From Nocardia crassostreae (GTDB lineage Bacteria > Actinomycetota > Actinomycetes > Mycobacteriales > Mycobacteriaceae), in the NCBI RefSeq assembly GCF_001613405.1, contig NZ_BDCH01000013.1, forward strand, positions 186,001 to 250,000: 64,000 nucleotides of DNA, in the 5' to 3' direction. Shown here one piece after another: positions 25,665 through 36,253 of this stretch. Numbering within the stretch: position 1 is the stretch's first letter; every line of letters starts with the position of its first letter. The position numbers were made by a program, and so were the translations under genes. The notes below the pieces were generated by a model, which did not search any database, was not told the origin of the DNA, and saw only the letters and a list, made by a program, of their open reading frames with translations.

Positions 25665-28600
25665 CGGGTCAGTACCGCGGTGTCGACGCCGGGGACGTGC
25701 GTGACCGACTGGTCGGGGACCATATCGGAAGTCGTGTCCTCGGCCTCGCCGGTCGTGGCGTAGTTGGTGCTCAAAGCCGCGGCCCGGGACAGTGATTCGT
25801 CACCGGTGGCGATGCGCTGCTCGGCAGCAGTGGTCAGCGCCTCCGGGAACTGTTCGGGCGCAATCAGATCCAATGGGTAGCCACGACGACGGACCTCGTC
25901 CACGATGGCTCGCAGCGGAAGCGCCCTGCGCGGCGCGAGGTCCACGGCCACCCCGAGCGCAGGCGCGCGGTGTGCCGCCGCCACGATGGCCGCGGCGACG
26001 TGATCGACCGGCAGCATGGCGATCTCCGCACCGGTGAGATCCGGCGCGGAGCCGATGACGAGCATGGAGCGCAGCATCGTCCACCAGGCGTCGTCGGTTC
26101 CGGCCGCGCCGGTGCGGGAATCGCCGGTGATCAGGCCGGGACGGTAGATCGTGGTCGGAATGCCGCGTTCCGCACCGGAGCGGACGAGTCGCTCGGCCAC
26201 CCACTTGGTCAGGACGTAACCGGGCAGGCCGGACGGCACGTCGATGGTCTGCGGGGATGAGCTGGTCGACACGTAGCGCACCGGTTTCACCCGGGTAGTG
26301 GTGGCCAACCGGAGTACCTCCGTGGTGCCCGCGACATTCGCGGCGCGCATCCGGTCGTACGGTTCGAGATGGTTGACCAGCGCGCCATTGTGGTAGATCA
26401 CGTCGATCCGCTCGGCAAGCCGGTCGAACTGCTGCGGGCCGAGGCCGAGCCGAGGTTTCGCGAGATCGCCTGGGATGGCGATGATTCGGTCGTCGCTCCC
26501 GGACAGGTCGATCCGATACCGCGCCGCGGCGGCAAGTATCCGGGCATGGGCTGCCGCACTGTCGGCGGCCCGAACCAGGCAGTAGATCGTGGCCGATGTC
26601 TGCCGGAGCAGCTCGCGCAGCAGGAATGCACCGAGGAATCCGGTTGCGCCGGTGAGCAAGACGGCCTCGGGCGCATCGGAGCGCGGGGGAAGGCATCCTG
26701 CCACAGTGATGGCCTCCTCGAGCACCGTATCGGCGCGCGGATCGGGCCCGCTGGTCTCCGCTGTATCGCGCCGCAACGCGAGGGCGAGCTGCGAGACCGT
26801 CGAGTGAGCGAACAAGTGCCGCAACGGCACCGGAATCCCGAGACGTTCGGCGAGCGCTGCGCGCACCCGCACCGCCGACAGCGAATTGCCGCCGAGCCTG
26901 AAGAAGTCGTCGTCGAGTCCGACCTGATCGACGCCGAGCGCGGTGGCGAAGACCTCGGCCACGGCCCGCTCATCGGCGGTGACCGGTGCCCGGTACTCGC
27001 GGTCCGGCATCTGCGGATCGGGCAGCGCGGCGCGATCGAGCTTGCCGGTCGCACCGAGCGGGAATTCGTCCACGACCATCAGGTGCGCTGGAATCATGTA
27101 GCCGGGCAACCGGTTTTGCAGCGAATCCAGCACTTCAGCGGTATCGACCGCGCCGGTGGCGCGGACGTAGCCGATGAGCTGTTCGCGGCGCACCGTGACG
27201 GCCGCACAGGTGACCGCCGGATGCGCACGCAGGGCGGCTTTGATTTCTCCGGGCTCGATACGCTGCCCGCGCAGCTTCAATTGGACGTCGGTGCGGCCGA
27301 GATACTCCAGCGCACCGGTTCGGTTGCGGCGCACCAGATCACCGGTGCGATACATCCGCGCACCCGCAGGCCCGAACGGGTCCGCAGCGAAACGCACCGC
27401 AGTGCGCTCGGTTTGGCGCAGATAGCCGCGCGCCAGCTGCGCCCCAGCCAGATACAGCTCGCCAGGCGTACCCGGCGGCACCGGATGCAGGCGTCCGTCG
27501 AGCACATAGGCCCGGCTGTTCCAATGCGGGAGGCCGATCGGCACCGATCCGCCACCGGTCGTTTCGACATCGCCGTTCGTCTCCGAGTCGGCTTCGGTTG
27601 GTGCGGTGCCCAGGTCGGTGACGTCAGCGCCCGTAATGGAGACCGTTGCCTCCGTCGGCCCGTACAGGTTGTGCAAGCGTGCCGGGGAGGCGGCGGTGAA
27701 CCGGGCGATTGTTGCGGCGGGGAGTGGCTCGCCGCCTACCCAGACTGCGCGGAGTGAGGAGAGGGACTCGGGTGCGGCGGAATCCAGCAGGACGTCGAGT
27801 AGTGACGGGACGGACACCGTCGTCGTCACCTGTCGGTGGGCGATCAGTCGGGCCAGGAGGCCGGGATCCGTGCGCTCCTCGGGGGCGGCGATGACCAGGT
27901 GTGCGCCGACGCTCAGTGGGGCGGCGTAGCCGATCAGGGACGCGTCGAAGGTGAACGGGACCGACTGGAGGAAGGTATCGGCCTCGGTGAGTTGGTATTC
28001 CGAGGTGAGGAAGGAGAGGTGGTTGACGATGGCGGTGTGTGGAATGCCGACGCCCTTGGGGCGGCCGGTGGAGCCGGATGTGAAGATCACGTAGGCCAGG
28101 TCCTGCTCGCGCAGTGGGCGGAGCCGATCGGCGTCGGTCAGGGGAGCATCCGAGAACGCGGATAGGGCAGTGGGATTCGCGACATCATCGAAATGGGTGG
28201 TCGGCCGGTCAGCGAGTTCGAGTGCGTGATCGTCGGTCAGGACGCAGATCGGGTCGGCGGTGGCCAGGATGTCGAGGGTGCGGGCGGCGGGTTGGGCGGG
28301 ATCGATCGGCACGTAGGCCGCACCGGCCTGGACGATCGCGTACATGCCGGTGACCAGGTCCGGTCCGGGGCGCATGGCGAGGCCGACGGTGGCGCCGGGG
28401 CCCGCGCCCAGAGCGATGAGCTTGCGGGCCAGACGGTTCACGCGTTCGGCCAGTTGGCCGTACGTGAGGGACTCGTCGCCGCAGGTCACCGCAGGTGATG
28501 CGGGGGAGCGCCGTGCCTGCGCGGTGAAACCGTCGAGTAGTAAGCGGTGCGCTGGGGTGCGATGCTGCCCGGTCGACGAGGCCAGCTGGGCGGCCTGCTC

Positions 28601-30603
28601 CGGCTGGTCCAGCAGGGGCAGATCGCCGATGGGGCGCTGCGGTTCGGACACGGCGGCGCGCAGCAGCGTGAGCAGTCGGCGGCTCATCTCGTCGACCGTC
28701 GCGGCGTCGAACAGGTCCGTCGCGTACCGCCAGGAACAGAACAGGCCCGCCGCGCAGTCAGAGTCCGCGGGCGGGACCACGGTCAATTGCAGGTCGACCG
28801 GCGAGATGGCCTCGCCCAGTTCGAGCGGAGTGACGATCAGGTCCGGGAGCCGTAGTTCCTGGCTCTGGAAGTTCTGGAAGGACAACGCCACCTGGAACAG
28901 CGGATGATGCGCCTGGCTGCGTGGCGGGTCGAGCTCGGCGACCAGGCGTTCGAAGGGAATGTCGGCATGTGCGAAGGCGCTCAGATCGCTGTCGCGGACG
29001 CGATCGACGAGGTGCGCGAAACTCTCCGAAACGTCTGTGCGTGTGCGGAGGACGACGGTGTTGACGAACATGCCGACGAGATCGTCGAGTTCTTGTTCGG
29101 CGCGCCCGGCGACCGGTGTGCCGATCGCAATGTCGCTCGTGCCGGACACTCGGGCCAGCAGTACGGCCAGCGCCGCGTGCACCACCATGAACAGGGTGGC
29201 GTCGCGATCGGCCGCGAACTGTTTCAGCATGCGATGCAATTCCGCGTCGATGTGAAATTCCTGTGCCGCACCGCGATTGCTCACGACCGGCGGGCGCGCC
29301 CGGTCGGCGGGCAGTTCGAGCAGCGGCGGCAATCCCGCGAGGTGTTCCCGCCAGTACCGCAGCTGTTCGGTCAGCAGTGACTCCGGATCCGCTGCCGCAC
29401 CGAGCACTTCGCGCTGCCAGATGGCGAAATCCGCGTATTGCACCGGCAATGGCGTCCACTCCGGTGCAATGCCCTGCGTGCGGGCTCGATAGGCGACCAT
29501 GAGATCGCGGGTCAGCGGCGCCAGCGAAGTGCCGTCCGCCGCGATGTGGTGGATCACCAGCGCCAGCACGAATTCGGCGTCGGCAAGCTGGAACAGCCGG
29601 AGACGCAGCGGCACCTCTTCGGTCACATCGAATCCCGCGCCCATGAACTCGATCAGGTCCTCGCGCAGCGCGGATTCGGTTGTGGGGACGGGCGTCATAT
29701 CGAGCGCCACCTGCGCGGCGGGCAGGATGCGCTGATATCCGCTGCCCTCGTACTCGGGATATACGGTGCGCAGCACTTCGTGCCGTTCCAGCACGTCCCG
29801 CATGGCCGCATCGAGTGCATCGATGCACACGCCACCCGAAAGGCGCAGTGCTACGGGGATATTGTGCGCGTCCGATTCCGGATCCAGCCGGGCCAGGAAC
29901 CACATCCGCTGCTGCGCCAGCGGCAACGGCACGTGCTCGCCCCGCTCGCGTGGCGTCAACGGCACATATCGCGCGGGCGCGGTGGCGAGCTCGTCCACCG
30001 CGGCCGCCAAGGCCGTCACGGTGGGATACTCGAAGACGGTCCGCGCCGCCACCCGCGTGCCCAGCGCCGCCCGCAATCGCGCCGCCACCCGTGTGGCGAG
30101 CAGCGAATTGCCGCCCAGCTCGAAGAAGTCGTCGTCCGCACTCACCCGCGGCGAGCCGAGCAGGTCCGCGAAGACCGATGCCACGGTCCGCTCGGTAGGC
30201 GTCACCGGATCCCGATACTCGCGAGCCGTCAGCACCGGCGCGGGCAAGGCCGTGTGATCCAGCTTGCCCACCGGTGTCAGCGGAATGCCGTCGATGGCCA
30301 TGACCGCCGCGGGCACCGCATGCCGGGGCAGCACTTGCCGCGCGCGCTCCAGCAGCGCCGCGACATCGACATTCGATTCCGCGCGGGCACCACATAGGAG
30401 ACGAGCCCATCGACGCCGCTGGGCAGCCGCCGCACCACCGTGGTGGCGAAGGCGACCGAATCCGCACCCGCGAGCATTGCATCGACCTCACCGAGCTCCA
30501 CCCGGAACCCGCGAATCTTGACCTGCGCATCGGTCCGGCCGAGATACTGCAACTGCGCGCAGCCGTCGCTGCCGGTGACCCAGCGCACCACATCGCCTGT
30601 GCG
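25610..30603 (-). pseudogene. Non-ribosomal peptide synthetase remnant: (A)-T-C-A-T-reductase, 5' truncated and frameshifted
   Basis: The 3' part is intact in one frame from 30334 to 25610. It has the end of an adenylation domain (VGKLDHTALP), carrier domain one (DDFFELGGNSLL), a condensation domain (PLAQQRMWFLARLDP, IHHIAADGTS), a full adenylation domain (YVIFTSGSTGRPKG, LYGPTEATVS, YRTGDLVRR), carrier two (DDFFRLGGNSLS) and a thioester-reductase domain (VLLTGATGFLGAFLL) that would release an aldehyde or alcohol. Upstream, RTGDVVRW through SYVVPA of the first A domain lies in another frame, with one base lost near 30375-30385. All similarity stops at about 30603, where an unrelated lipase end begins. 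No MbtH gene is nearby. Confidence 0.88.
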
Positions 30604-30704
30604 ACATCGCCGAGCACATGACGACCGCGGTGGCGGGCTTTCCGGACGCCTGGGAATACGTGGAATCCCGATTCCGCGGCGATCCGGTGCCGACCAGCTG
30701 CTGA
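30603..30704 (+). pseudogene. 3' fragment of a secretory (LIP-type) lipase
   Basis: The plus-strand frame reads [17 protein letters not shown], then [14 protein letters not shown] and TGA at 30702-30704. This matches the closing part of actinobacterial secretory lipases, which carry the catalytic His near the end (here HMTTAVAGF) and finish with a short RFxGxPxPxxC tail. No upstream part of a lipase exists; base 30603 abuts the NRPS fragment. It is a leftover of a rearrangement or assembly join. The family call rests on 33 residues. Confidence 0.55.
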
Positions 30705-30753
30705 CACGACCGTCGGCCGGACTGAAGATCAATCCGGCCGACGGCCTGTTCGC

Positions 30754-30765
30754 GGAATATTCTTC
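30754..30765. promoter_or_regulatory. Candidate Lrp-type operator upstream of the Lrp gene
   Basis: GGAATATTCTTC lies 15 bases before the Lrp start. Its core GAATATTCTT is shared with the palindrome upstream of ald at 32517-32528, so the two genes may be controlled by the same Lrp/AsnC protein. Confidence 0.5.
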
Positions 30766-30779
30766 GATACAGTCGAAGT

Positions 30780-31295
30780 GTGACGAAACCGCCTTCGACC
30801 ACCGCGCGACCGGTCGAACCGCCTCGGCCACCCGCCCCGATCGACGATATCGACCGGGTGCTGGTGGCCGAGCTGTCGCGCGACGGCCGCATCACCAACA
30901 ATGCGCTCGCCGCCGTGGCCGGAATCGCGCCGTCGACCTGTCTGGGGCGAGTGCGCGGCCTGATCGAGCGCGGCGTGATCCGGGGCTTCCACGCCGATAT
31001 CGATCCGGCCGCCCTGGGCCGCGCGCTACAGGCCATGATCGCCATCCGGGTGACCGCGGAGGCGCGCAACAACCTCGCCGCCTTCGGTGAGCAGATGGCG
31101 GCGCTGCCCGTGGTCGAGAATGTGTATTTCATTGCGGGAGCGGACGATTACCTGATCCACGTCGCCACCGCCGACTCCACGCAACTGCGCGGATTCGTCC
31201 TGGAGAACCTCAGCGCGCACCCGGCGGTGGCCTCGACCGAGACCATCCTCATCTTCGAGCACGTGCGACCCGGCGGGCGGCAGTCCATCTCCTGA
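30780..31295 (+). CDS. Lrp/AsnC-family transcriptional regulator (AldR-like)
   Basis: 171 residues. An acidic/proline-rich start leads to the N-terminal helix-turn-helix ([41 protein letters not shown]). The C-terminal RAM/AsnC_trans_reg domain ([38 protein letters not shown]) binds amino acids and builds octamers. It faces ald, converging on it with an 18-base gap. In mycobacteria the related AldR controls ald in response to alanine; the same role is inferred here and supported by the shared GAATATTCTT motif. GTG at 30780 is the likely start. Confidence 0.92.
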   Translation: MTKPPSTTARPVEPPRPPAPIDDIDRVLVAELSRDGRITNNALAAVAGIAPSTCLGRVRGLIERGVIRGFHADIDPAALGRALQAMIAIRVTAEARNNLAAFGEQMAALPVVENVYFIAGADDYLIHVATADSTQLRGFVLENLSAHPAVASTETILIFEHVRPGGRQSIS

Positions 31296-31313
31296 CGCCG
31301 CCCGCCCGGAGGC

Positions 31314-32420
31314 TCAGACGACCAGGTGCTGCGCGGTGTAACCGTGTGCGACGGCGACGGATTCGTTCAGCAGCACGCCATTGTGGGTGCTCAGACCGGC
31401 GGCCAGACCCGGGTCCGCTGCGGTCGCGGCCTGCCAGCCCTGTTCGGCCAGGGCGATGGCGTAGGGGAGCGTGGCATTGGTGAGCGCCACCGTCGAGGTG
31501 TGCGGCACCGCGCCGGGCATGTTCGCCACGCAGTAGAAGATCGAATCGTGTACCCGGTAGGTCGGGTCCTCGTGCGTGGTCGGCCGCGAGTCGGCGAAGC
31601 AGCCGCCCTGATCGATGGCGATATCCACCAGCACCGAGCCCGGCTTCATCTGGGCGACAAGGTCATTGGACACCAGGGTGGGAGCCTTCGCGCCCGGCAC
31701 CAGCACCGCGCCGATCACCAGATCGGCCTCGCGGACCAGGGTCTCCACCTCGTGGCGGTTGGACATGACGGTGCGCACCTGGCCGTGGTACAGATCGTCG
31801 ATCTCGCGCAGCCGGGCGATATTGAGATCCAGCACCGTGACCGAGGCGTGCATACCGTGCGCCGCCGCGATCGCATTGCGCCCGGACACGCCCGCGCCGA
31901 GGACCACCACATTCGCCGGGCGCACACCCGGCACGCCGCCCATGAGCACGCCGCGGCCGCCGCCGCTGCGCATGAGATGGTACGAACCCGCCTGCGGCGC
32001 AAGCCGTCCGGCGACCTCGCTCATGGGCGCGAGCAGCGGCAGCGAGCCGTCGCGGCCGGTGACCGTCTCGTAGGCGATGGAGGTGATGCCGGAGGCCAGC
32101 AGCGCGTCGGTGCATTCCTTCGACGCCGCCAGGTGCAGGTAGGTGAACAGGGTCTGGCCCGCGCGCATGCGCGAATACTCTTCGGCGACGGGTTCTTTCA
32201 CCTTGAGCACCAGATCCGCGATGCCCCACACCTCGTCGGCGGTATCCAGCACCCGCGCACCGGCGTAGCGGTAGGCGTCGTCCTCGAAGGTGGACCCGGC
32301 GCCCGCGCCGGTTTCGATGTACACCTCGTGCCCGCGCGAGACCAGTTCGCGCACACCGGCGGGGGTGCAGGCAACCCGGTACTCGTGGTTTTTGACCTCG
32401 CGGGGGATTCCGACCTTCAT
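31314..32420 (-). CDS. ald: Alanine dehydrogenase
   Basis: Catalyses reversible NAD-dependent conversion of L-alanine to pyruvate and ammonia, with a role in nitrogen and redox balance. At 368 residues it has the family length. MKVGIPREVKNHEYRVACTP opens the catalytic domain, YLHLAASKECTDALL has the catalytic His, SEVAGRLAPQAG follows, and VVLGAGVSGRNAIAAAHGM is the NAD-binding loop ending in an Asp (VLDLNIARL) that selects NAD. The start is ATG at 32420. Two dyads lie in the upstream region (32451-32469 and 32517-32528). Confidence 0.97.
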   Translation of the reverse strand: MKVGIPREVKNHEYRVACTPAGVRELVSRGHEVYIETGAGAGSTFEDDAYRYAGARVLDTADEVWGIADLVLKVKEPVAEEYSRMRAGQTLFTYLHLAASKECTDALLASGITSIAYETVTGRDGSLPLLAPMSEVAGRLAPQAGSYHLMRSGGGRGVLMGGVPGVRPANVVVLGAGVSGRNAIAAAHGMHASVTVLDLNIARLREIDDLYHGQVRTVMSNRHEVETLVREADLVIGAVLVPGAKAPTLVSNDLVAQMKPGSVLVDIAIDQGGCFADSRPTTHEDPTYRVHDSIFYCVANMPGAVPHTSTVALTNATLPYAIALAEQGWQAATAADPGLAAGLSTHNGVLLNESVAVAHGYTAQHLVV

Positions 32421-32450
32421 TTCACGCTCCTCGGAGTCATGTCGACTGAA

Positions 32451-32469
32451 ACCGGCAGGTCCTGCCGGT
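32451..32469. promoter_or_regulatory. Perfect nine-base inverted repeat 30 bp upstream of ald
   Basis: ACCGGCAGG and CCTGCCGGT flank a single T, giving a 19-base dyad. Lying close to the ald start it could be an operator overlapping the promoter. It could also act as a leader hairpin, though a one-base loop makes that less likely. Confidence 0.5.
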
Positions 32470-32516
32470 GCTGGTGAGAAGTATGAAGATTATGCGGAAT
32501 GAGCGCTATAGTGCTG

Positions 32517-32528
32517 AAGAATATTCTT
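32517..32528. promoter_or_regulatory. AT-rich palindrome upstream of ald, candidate Lrp operator
   Basis: AAGAATATTCTT is a perfect 12-base palindrome about 100 bases before the ald start. It shares GAATATTCTT with the site before the Lrp gene at 30754-30765. AT-rich centres like this suit Lrp/AsnC proteins. Confidence 0.5.
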
Positions 32529-32643
32529 TGAACTGGACGTTCATCATTCATTCCAGCGGATTGCTGTCCGATCCGGGTAGATCAACCGAAGCATCTTCGG
32601 CAATCACACAAACCTGCCGGTCGCTGCGCGAGGCGGTTTGCAT

Positions 32644-33231
32644 GTGCCGGATCCATACGGCATCTTTACGGGTACAGCCCTGGCGGAAGGAAATCACGTG
32701 GTGTCCAACGCGTTCCGCGACGATCGCGACGCGAGCCCCGAATATCTCACGGTGGGACTGGGCTGGGATCCCGCGCGGGGCCGCTGGGCGCCGGATATCG
32801 ATCTGAATGTCGCAGCCTTCCTGTTCAGCGCCGACAGCCTCGTCGATGTCGTCTATCACGAGCAGTTGAACTCCGCCGACGGCGCGGTGCGCCATCACGG
32901 CGACAGCATCACCGGCGAAGGCCGGGGCGACAACGAGATCATCTCCGTGGACCTCACCCGGCTCTCACCGGCCGTCACGACGGTGCTGTTCCTCGTCACC
33001 TGCTACACCGGCCAGTCCTTCGCCGAGATCCGCAATGCCTACTGCCGGGTCGTCGACCAGGTGTCGAGCACCGAGATCGCGCGCAGCGAACTGAGCGGCC
33101 TGCCGAGCAGCGGTCTGGTGCTGGGTGCGCTGGACCGCGTGAGCGGATGGCGATTCCGGCCGATCAATCAGGGCATCGACGCCCGGCATCCGGTCGAGGC
33201 GGCCCCGCTCCTGACCTATTACCTGGTCTGA
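32644..33231 (+). CDS. TerD-family protein
   Basis: About 195 residues with the TerD domain: a start resembling TALAEGNHV, then LTVGLGWDP, DIDLNVAAFLFSADSLVDVVY, SADGAVRHHGDSITGEGRGDNE and VDLTRLSPAVTTVLFLVTCY, and a C-terminal domain around FAEIRNAYCRVVD. The acidic loops (DIDLN, GDNE) are the Ca2+-binding sites of TerD proteins, which are linked to tellurite resistance, phage defence and stress. No other ter gene is present. The start is uncertain: GTG 32644, TTG 32638 or GTG 32698 with a good AAGGAA; the TerD alignment favours an upstream one. Confidence 0.82.
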   Translation: MPDPYGIFTGTALAEGNHVVSNAFRDDRDASPEYLTVGLGWDPARGRWAPDIDLNVAAFLFSADSLVDVVYHEQLNSADGAVRHHGDSITGEGRGDNEIISVDLTRLSPAVTTVLFLVTCYTGQSFAEIRNAYCRVVDQVSSTEIARSELSGLPSSGLVLGALDRVSGWRFRPINQGIDARHPVEAAPLLTYYLV

Positions 33232-33926
33232 GCCGCCGCGGCCGCGGTCGGCAGCCGGAACAGGGTGAGGCCGTAGGCGATCAGCCACACGACCCACATC
33301 AACCAGCTGATCAGCCCGATCAGGGTGAGCGGCCCGCCCCGGTCGATCAGTACGGGCGTGAGCAGGGCCGACGTGAACTGTCCTGCGGCCGCGATCAGTC
33401 CGAGCGTGGCGTGCCAGGGCTGCAGCAGGCCCGCGCCGCGCCCGGCGAGGGAGAGGCCGAGCAGGGCCAGTGCGAGGAAGGTGCTGTTCAGACCGAAGAT
33501 CGCATCGTGCAGGGTCCACAGGCCCGCGATGGCCTGCATTGTGTGGTCGGGAGTCGCGGTGAGCGCCATGCGGAGGGCGACGACGAGGGCGAACGCGCCG
33601 TTCTGCAACAGCAATCCGGCGAAACCCACCAGGGCCCAGGCGGATCCGGTTCGGTACTCGACGGACCGGCAGGCCGCGACGGCACTCGCGCCGAACACCG
33701 TGGCCAGCGCCCACGCCAGCGGGACGATCGCCATTGTCGCACTGGAGAAATCGCCGTGGTCGGTGAAGTATGCGGCGACGGTGTCGATCTCCGCGCCGGT
33801 TCGAGGCGGATCGCTGGGCAGCAGAAGCAGATTGGCGCCGAGGATGATCAGGGCGAAGCCGATGGCGGCCAGACCGCCGATGCGGGTGAAGGGCCAACCG
33901 CCCGCCCCGGCAGTTTTCTCTATCAT
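33219..33926 (-). CDS. Predicted six-helix membrane protein under TetR control
   Basis: About 235 residues with six or seven hydrophobic helices (IGGLAAIGFALIILGANLLLL, WALATVFGASAVAAC, LTLIGLISWLMWVVWLIAYG) and a short polar tail. It resembles DUF4386-like membrane proteins, but I do not recognise it with certainty, and no function can be stated. ATG at 33926 is chosen; a TTG at 33953 is possible. It is divergent from a TetR-type gene only 39 bases away, so that regulator probably controls it. Its 3' end overlaps the TerD gene by 13 bases. Confidence 0.72.
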   Translation of the reverse strand: MIEKTAGAGGWPFTRIGGLAAIGFALIILGANLLLLPSDPPRTGAEIDTVAAYFTDHGDFSSATMAIVPLAWALATVFGASAVAACRSVEYRTGSAWALVGFAGLLLQNGAFALVVALRMALTATPDHTMQAIAGLWTLHDAIFGLNSTFLALALLGLSLAGRGAGLLQPWHATLGLIAAAGQFTSALLTPVLIDRGGPLTLIGLISWLMWVVWLIAYGLTLFRLPTAAAAAQTR

Positions 33927-33965
33927 GTATTCAATATAAGCATCGTAAAACAAAAAGAGGAAGAG
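33927..33965. promoter_or_regulatory. AT-rich divergent promoter of the membrane protein and TetR genes
   Basis: This 39-base gap is much richer in A/T than its surroundings and must hold both promoters. The membrane gene has no clear ribosome site and may be leaderless. The TetR gene has GAGGAAGAG before its ATG. No clean palindrome is visible. Confidence 0.45.
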
Positions 33966-34592
33966 ATGGATCCGGAGCCGGAGCGGCGCCGCTACGACTC
34001 GTTGCGCCGGGCGGCGCAGGCCAAGCAGACGAGTGCGGAGATCGCCGGGGCGGCGCGAAAACTGTTCGTGGCCAATGGCTGGACGGCCACGACGGTGCGC
34101 GATGTGGCGCGCGCGGCGGGGGTCTCGGTGCCCACGGTGTACACCGCCTACGGGAACAAATCCGGATTGACCAGGGCCCTGGTGGATGCGGCGGATCTAT
34201 CGGCGGATCTGCCGCAGATGATCGCCGAGCTCGAGGCGGAGGCGGACAGTCCGCGGCGGCAGCTGGCCGCCGTCGCCGGATACGACCGCCGCCTGTTCGA
34301 GCGCGCGGGTGCGGTGATCGTGCTGGTGCGCGAGGCCGGTCGCACCGAACCCGAACTGGCCCAAGCGTATCGGGACGGGCGCGCGGCCGGAGACCGGACG
34401 CGCGTACAGGTGTTCTCGGCGTGGCCTGCGGGCACCTTGCGCGACGGCCTGGATGTGCCGTCGGCGGTGGATATCTATGCCGCCCTGTGCAATATCGATG
34501 TGTACACGACCCTGACCGTCGAGCGCGGCTGGTCCGCGGACCAGGTCGAACAGTGGTGGTGCGGCGTCCTGGTCCGCGAACTGCTGGCCTGA
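33966..34592 (+). CDS. TetR-family transcriptional regulator
   Basis: 208 residues. The N-terminal helix-turn-helix reads EIAGAARKLFVANGWTATTV and ARAAGVSVPTVYTAYGNKSG. The all-helical C-terminal ligand domain contains YDRRLFERAGAVIVLVREAG. ATG at 33966 (MDPEPERRRYDSL) has GAGG close upstream. It is divergent from the membrane protein gene and probably represses it; the ligand is unknown. Confidence 0.93.
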   Translation: MDPEPERRRYDSLRRAAQAKQTSAEIAGAARKLFVANGWTATTVRDVARAAGVSVPTVYTAYGNKSGLTRALVDAADLSADLPQMIAELEAEADSPRRQLAAVAGYDRRLFERAGAVIVLVREAGRTEPELAQAYRDGRAAGDRTRVQVFSAWPAGTLRDGLDVPSAVDIYAALCNIDVYTTLTVERGWSADQVEQWWCGVLVRELLA

Positions 34593-34601
34593 GCGCCGGA
34601 G

Positions 34602-35612
<1,011 letters not shown>

Positions 35613-35632
35613 GGGGAGGACTGCCTTTCGAT

Positions 35633-35926
35633 TCAGAGCCGGTCGTGCAGGAGTGCGGTGAACTCGCGAATGCGGGCCTCGTCGCGGCGGTAGTACATCC
35701 ACTGGCCGCGGCGGGTCGCGCTCAGGAACCCGGCGCGCTGCAGGATCGCCAGATGCGCCGAGACGGTGGAGGCGGAGGCGCCCGCCTTCTGCTGAATGAG
35801 CCCCGCGCACACGCCGAGCTCGGCCGTATCCGCCGCACGCTGGGGAAAGTGCGTCTGCGGCTCCTTGAGCCACTCCAGGATGCGCAAGCGGGTCTCGTTC
35901 GCCAGCGCTTTGCACTCGTCGAGCAC
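35633..35926 (-). CDS. ArsR-type winged-helix repressor
   Basis: 97 residues from GTG 35926, which has AAGGAT six bases upstream; the frame is open further but has no better start. The winged helix reads [45 protein letters not shown] and MYYRRDE. There is a Cys pair in [17 protein letters not shown], but the classic metal motifs are absent, so it may sense redox or an organic ligand. It heads an operon with the flavin oxidoreductase and has an inverted repeat just upstream. Confidence 0.88.
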   Translation of the reverse strand: MLDECKALANETRLRILEWLKEPQTHFPQRAADTAELGVCAGLIQQKAGASASTVSAHLAILQRAGFLSATRRGQWMYYRRDEARIREFTALLHDRL

Positions 35927-35948
35927 GCCACCATCCTTCGTTATTTCG

Positions 35949-35965
35949 CTAATTCCCGAAATTAG
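35949..35965. promoter_or_regulatory. Inverted repeat upstream of the ArsR gene, probable operator
   Basis: CTAATT and AATTAG form perfect six-base arms around five bases, 23 bases before the GTG start, in the only AT-rich stretch nearby. Position and shape suit an autoregulatory ArsR operator. Confidence 0.55.
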
Positions 35966-36253
35966 TCCGCCCGCGCTCGTTCGGCACCGTGACACCGGTC
36001 ATGCCGAAACTTCGCGCACCTCGAGCGTCCCAAAAAGTTGCGACCGGTTCGCTACCTGTCGGAAGGTTGGCACGATTCGTCATCTCATCAGGCGCTGCAT
36101 GTCGGCCCGGCGCGGTTACTGTGGGCGGCGGTCCGGACAGATGGTGTGCTGCCGGTACCGATCGAGGGGTGAAGGTCTCGCCCTGCGCTCCCGGTGGCTG
36201 TCTTATCGCGGGGTGAGACCTTCACGCTGTGAACCGAGGTGAGGTGGTTCCCG
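35966..36253. other. Intergenic region with a long hairpin
   Basis: No gene is seen in this 288-base stretch. It contains a long inverted repeat (36169-36225) ending 28 bases before a doubtful small ORF. Confidence 0.5.
36169..36225. other. Long inverted repeat/hairpin
   Basis: Left arm GTGAAGGTCTCGCCC (36169-36183) and right arm GGGTGAGACCTTCAC (36211-36225) pair with one mismatch over 15 bases around a 27-base loop. It is not followed by a T tract. It could be a structured leader for the ORF at 36254 or part of a lost element. Confidence 0.6.

Noticed and set aside
33147..33965. Upstream extension of the TetR gene
   Set aside because: The frame is open, but it runs antisense to a membrane protein and lacks family sequence; the good ribosome site is before ATG 33966.
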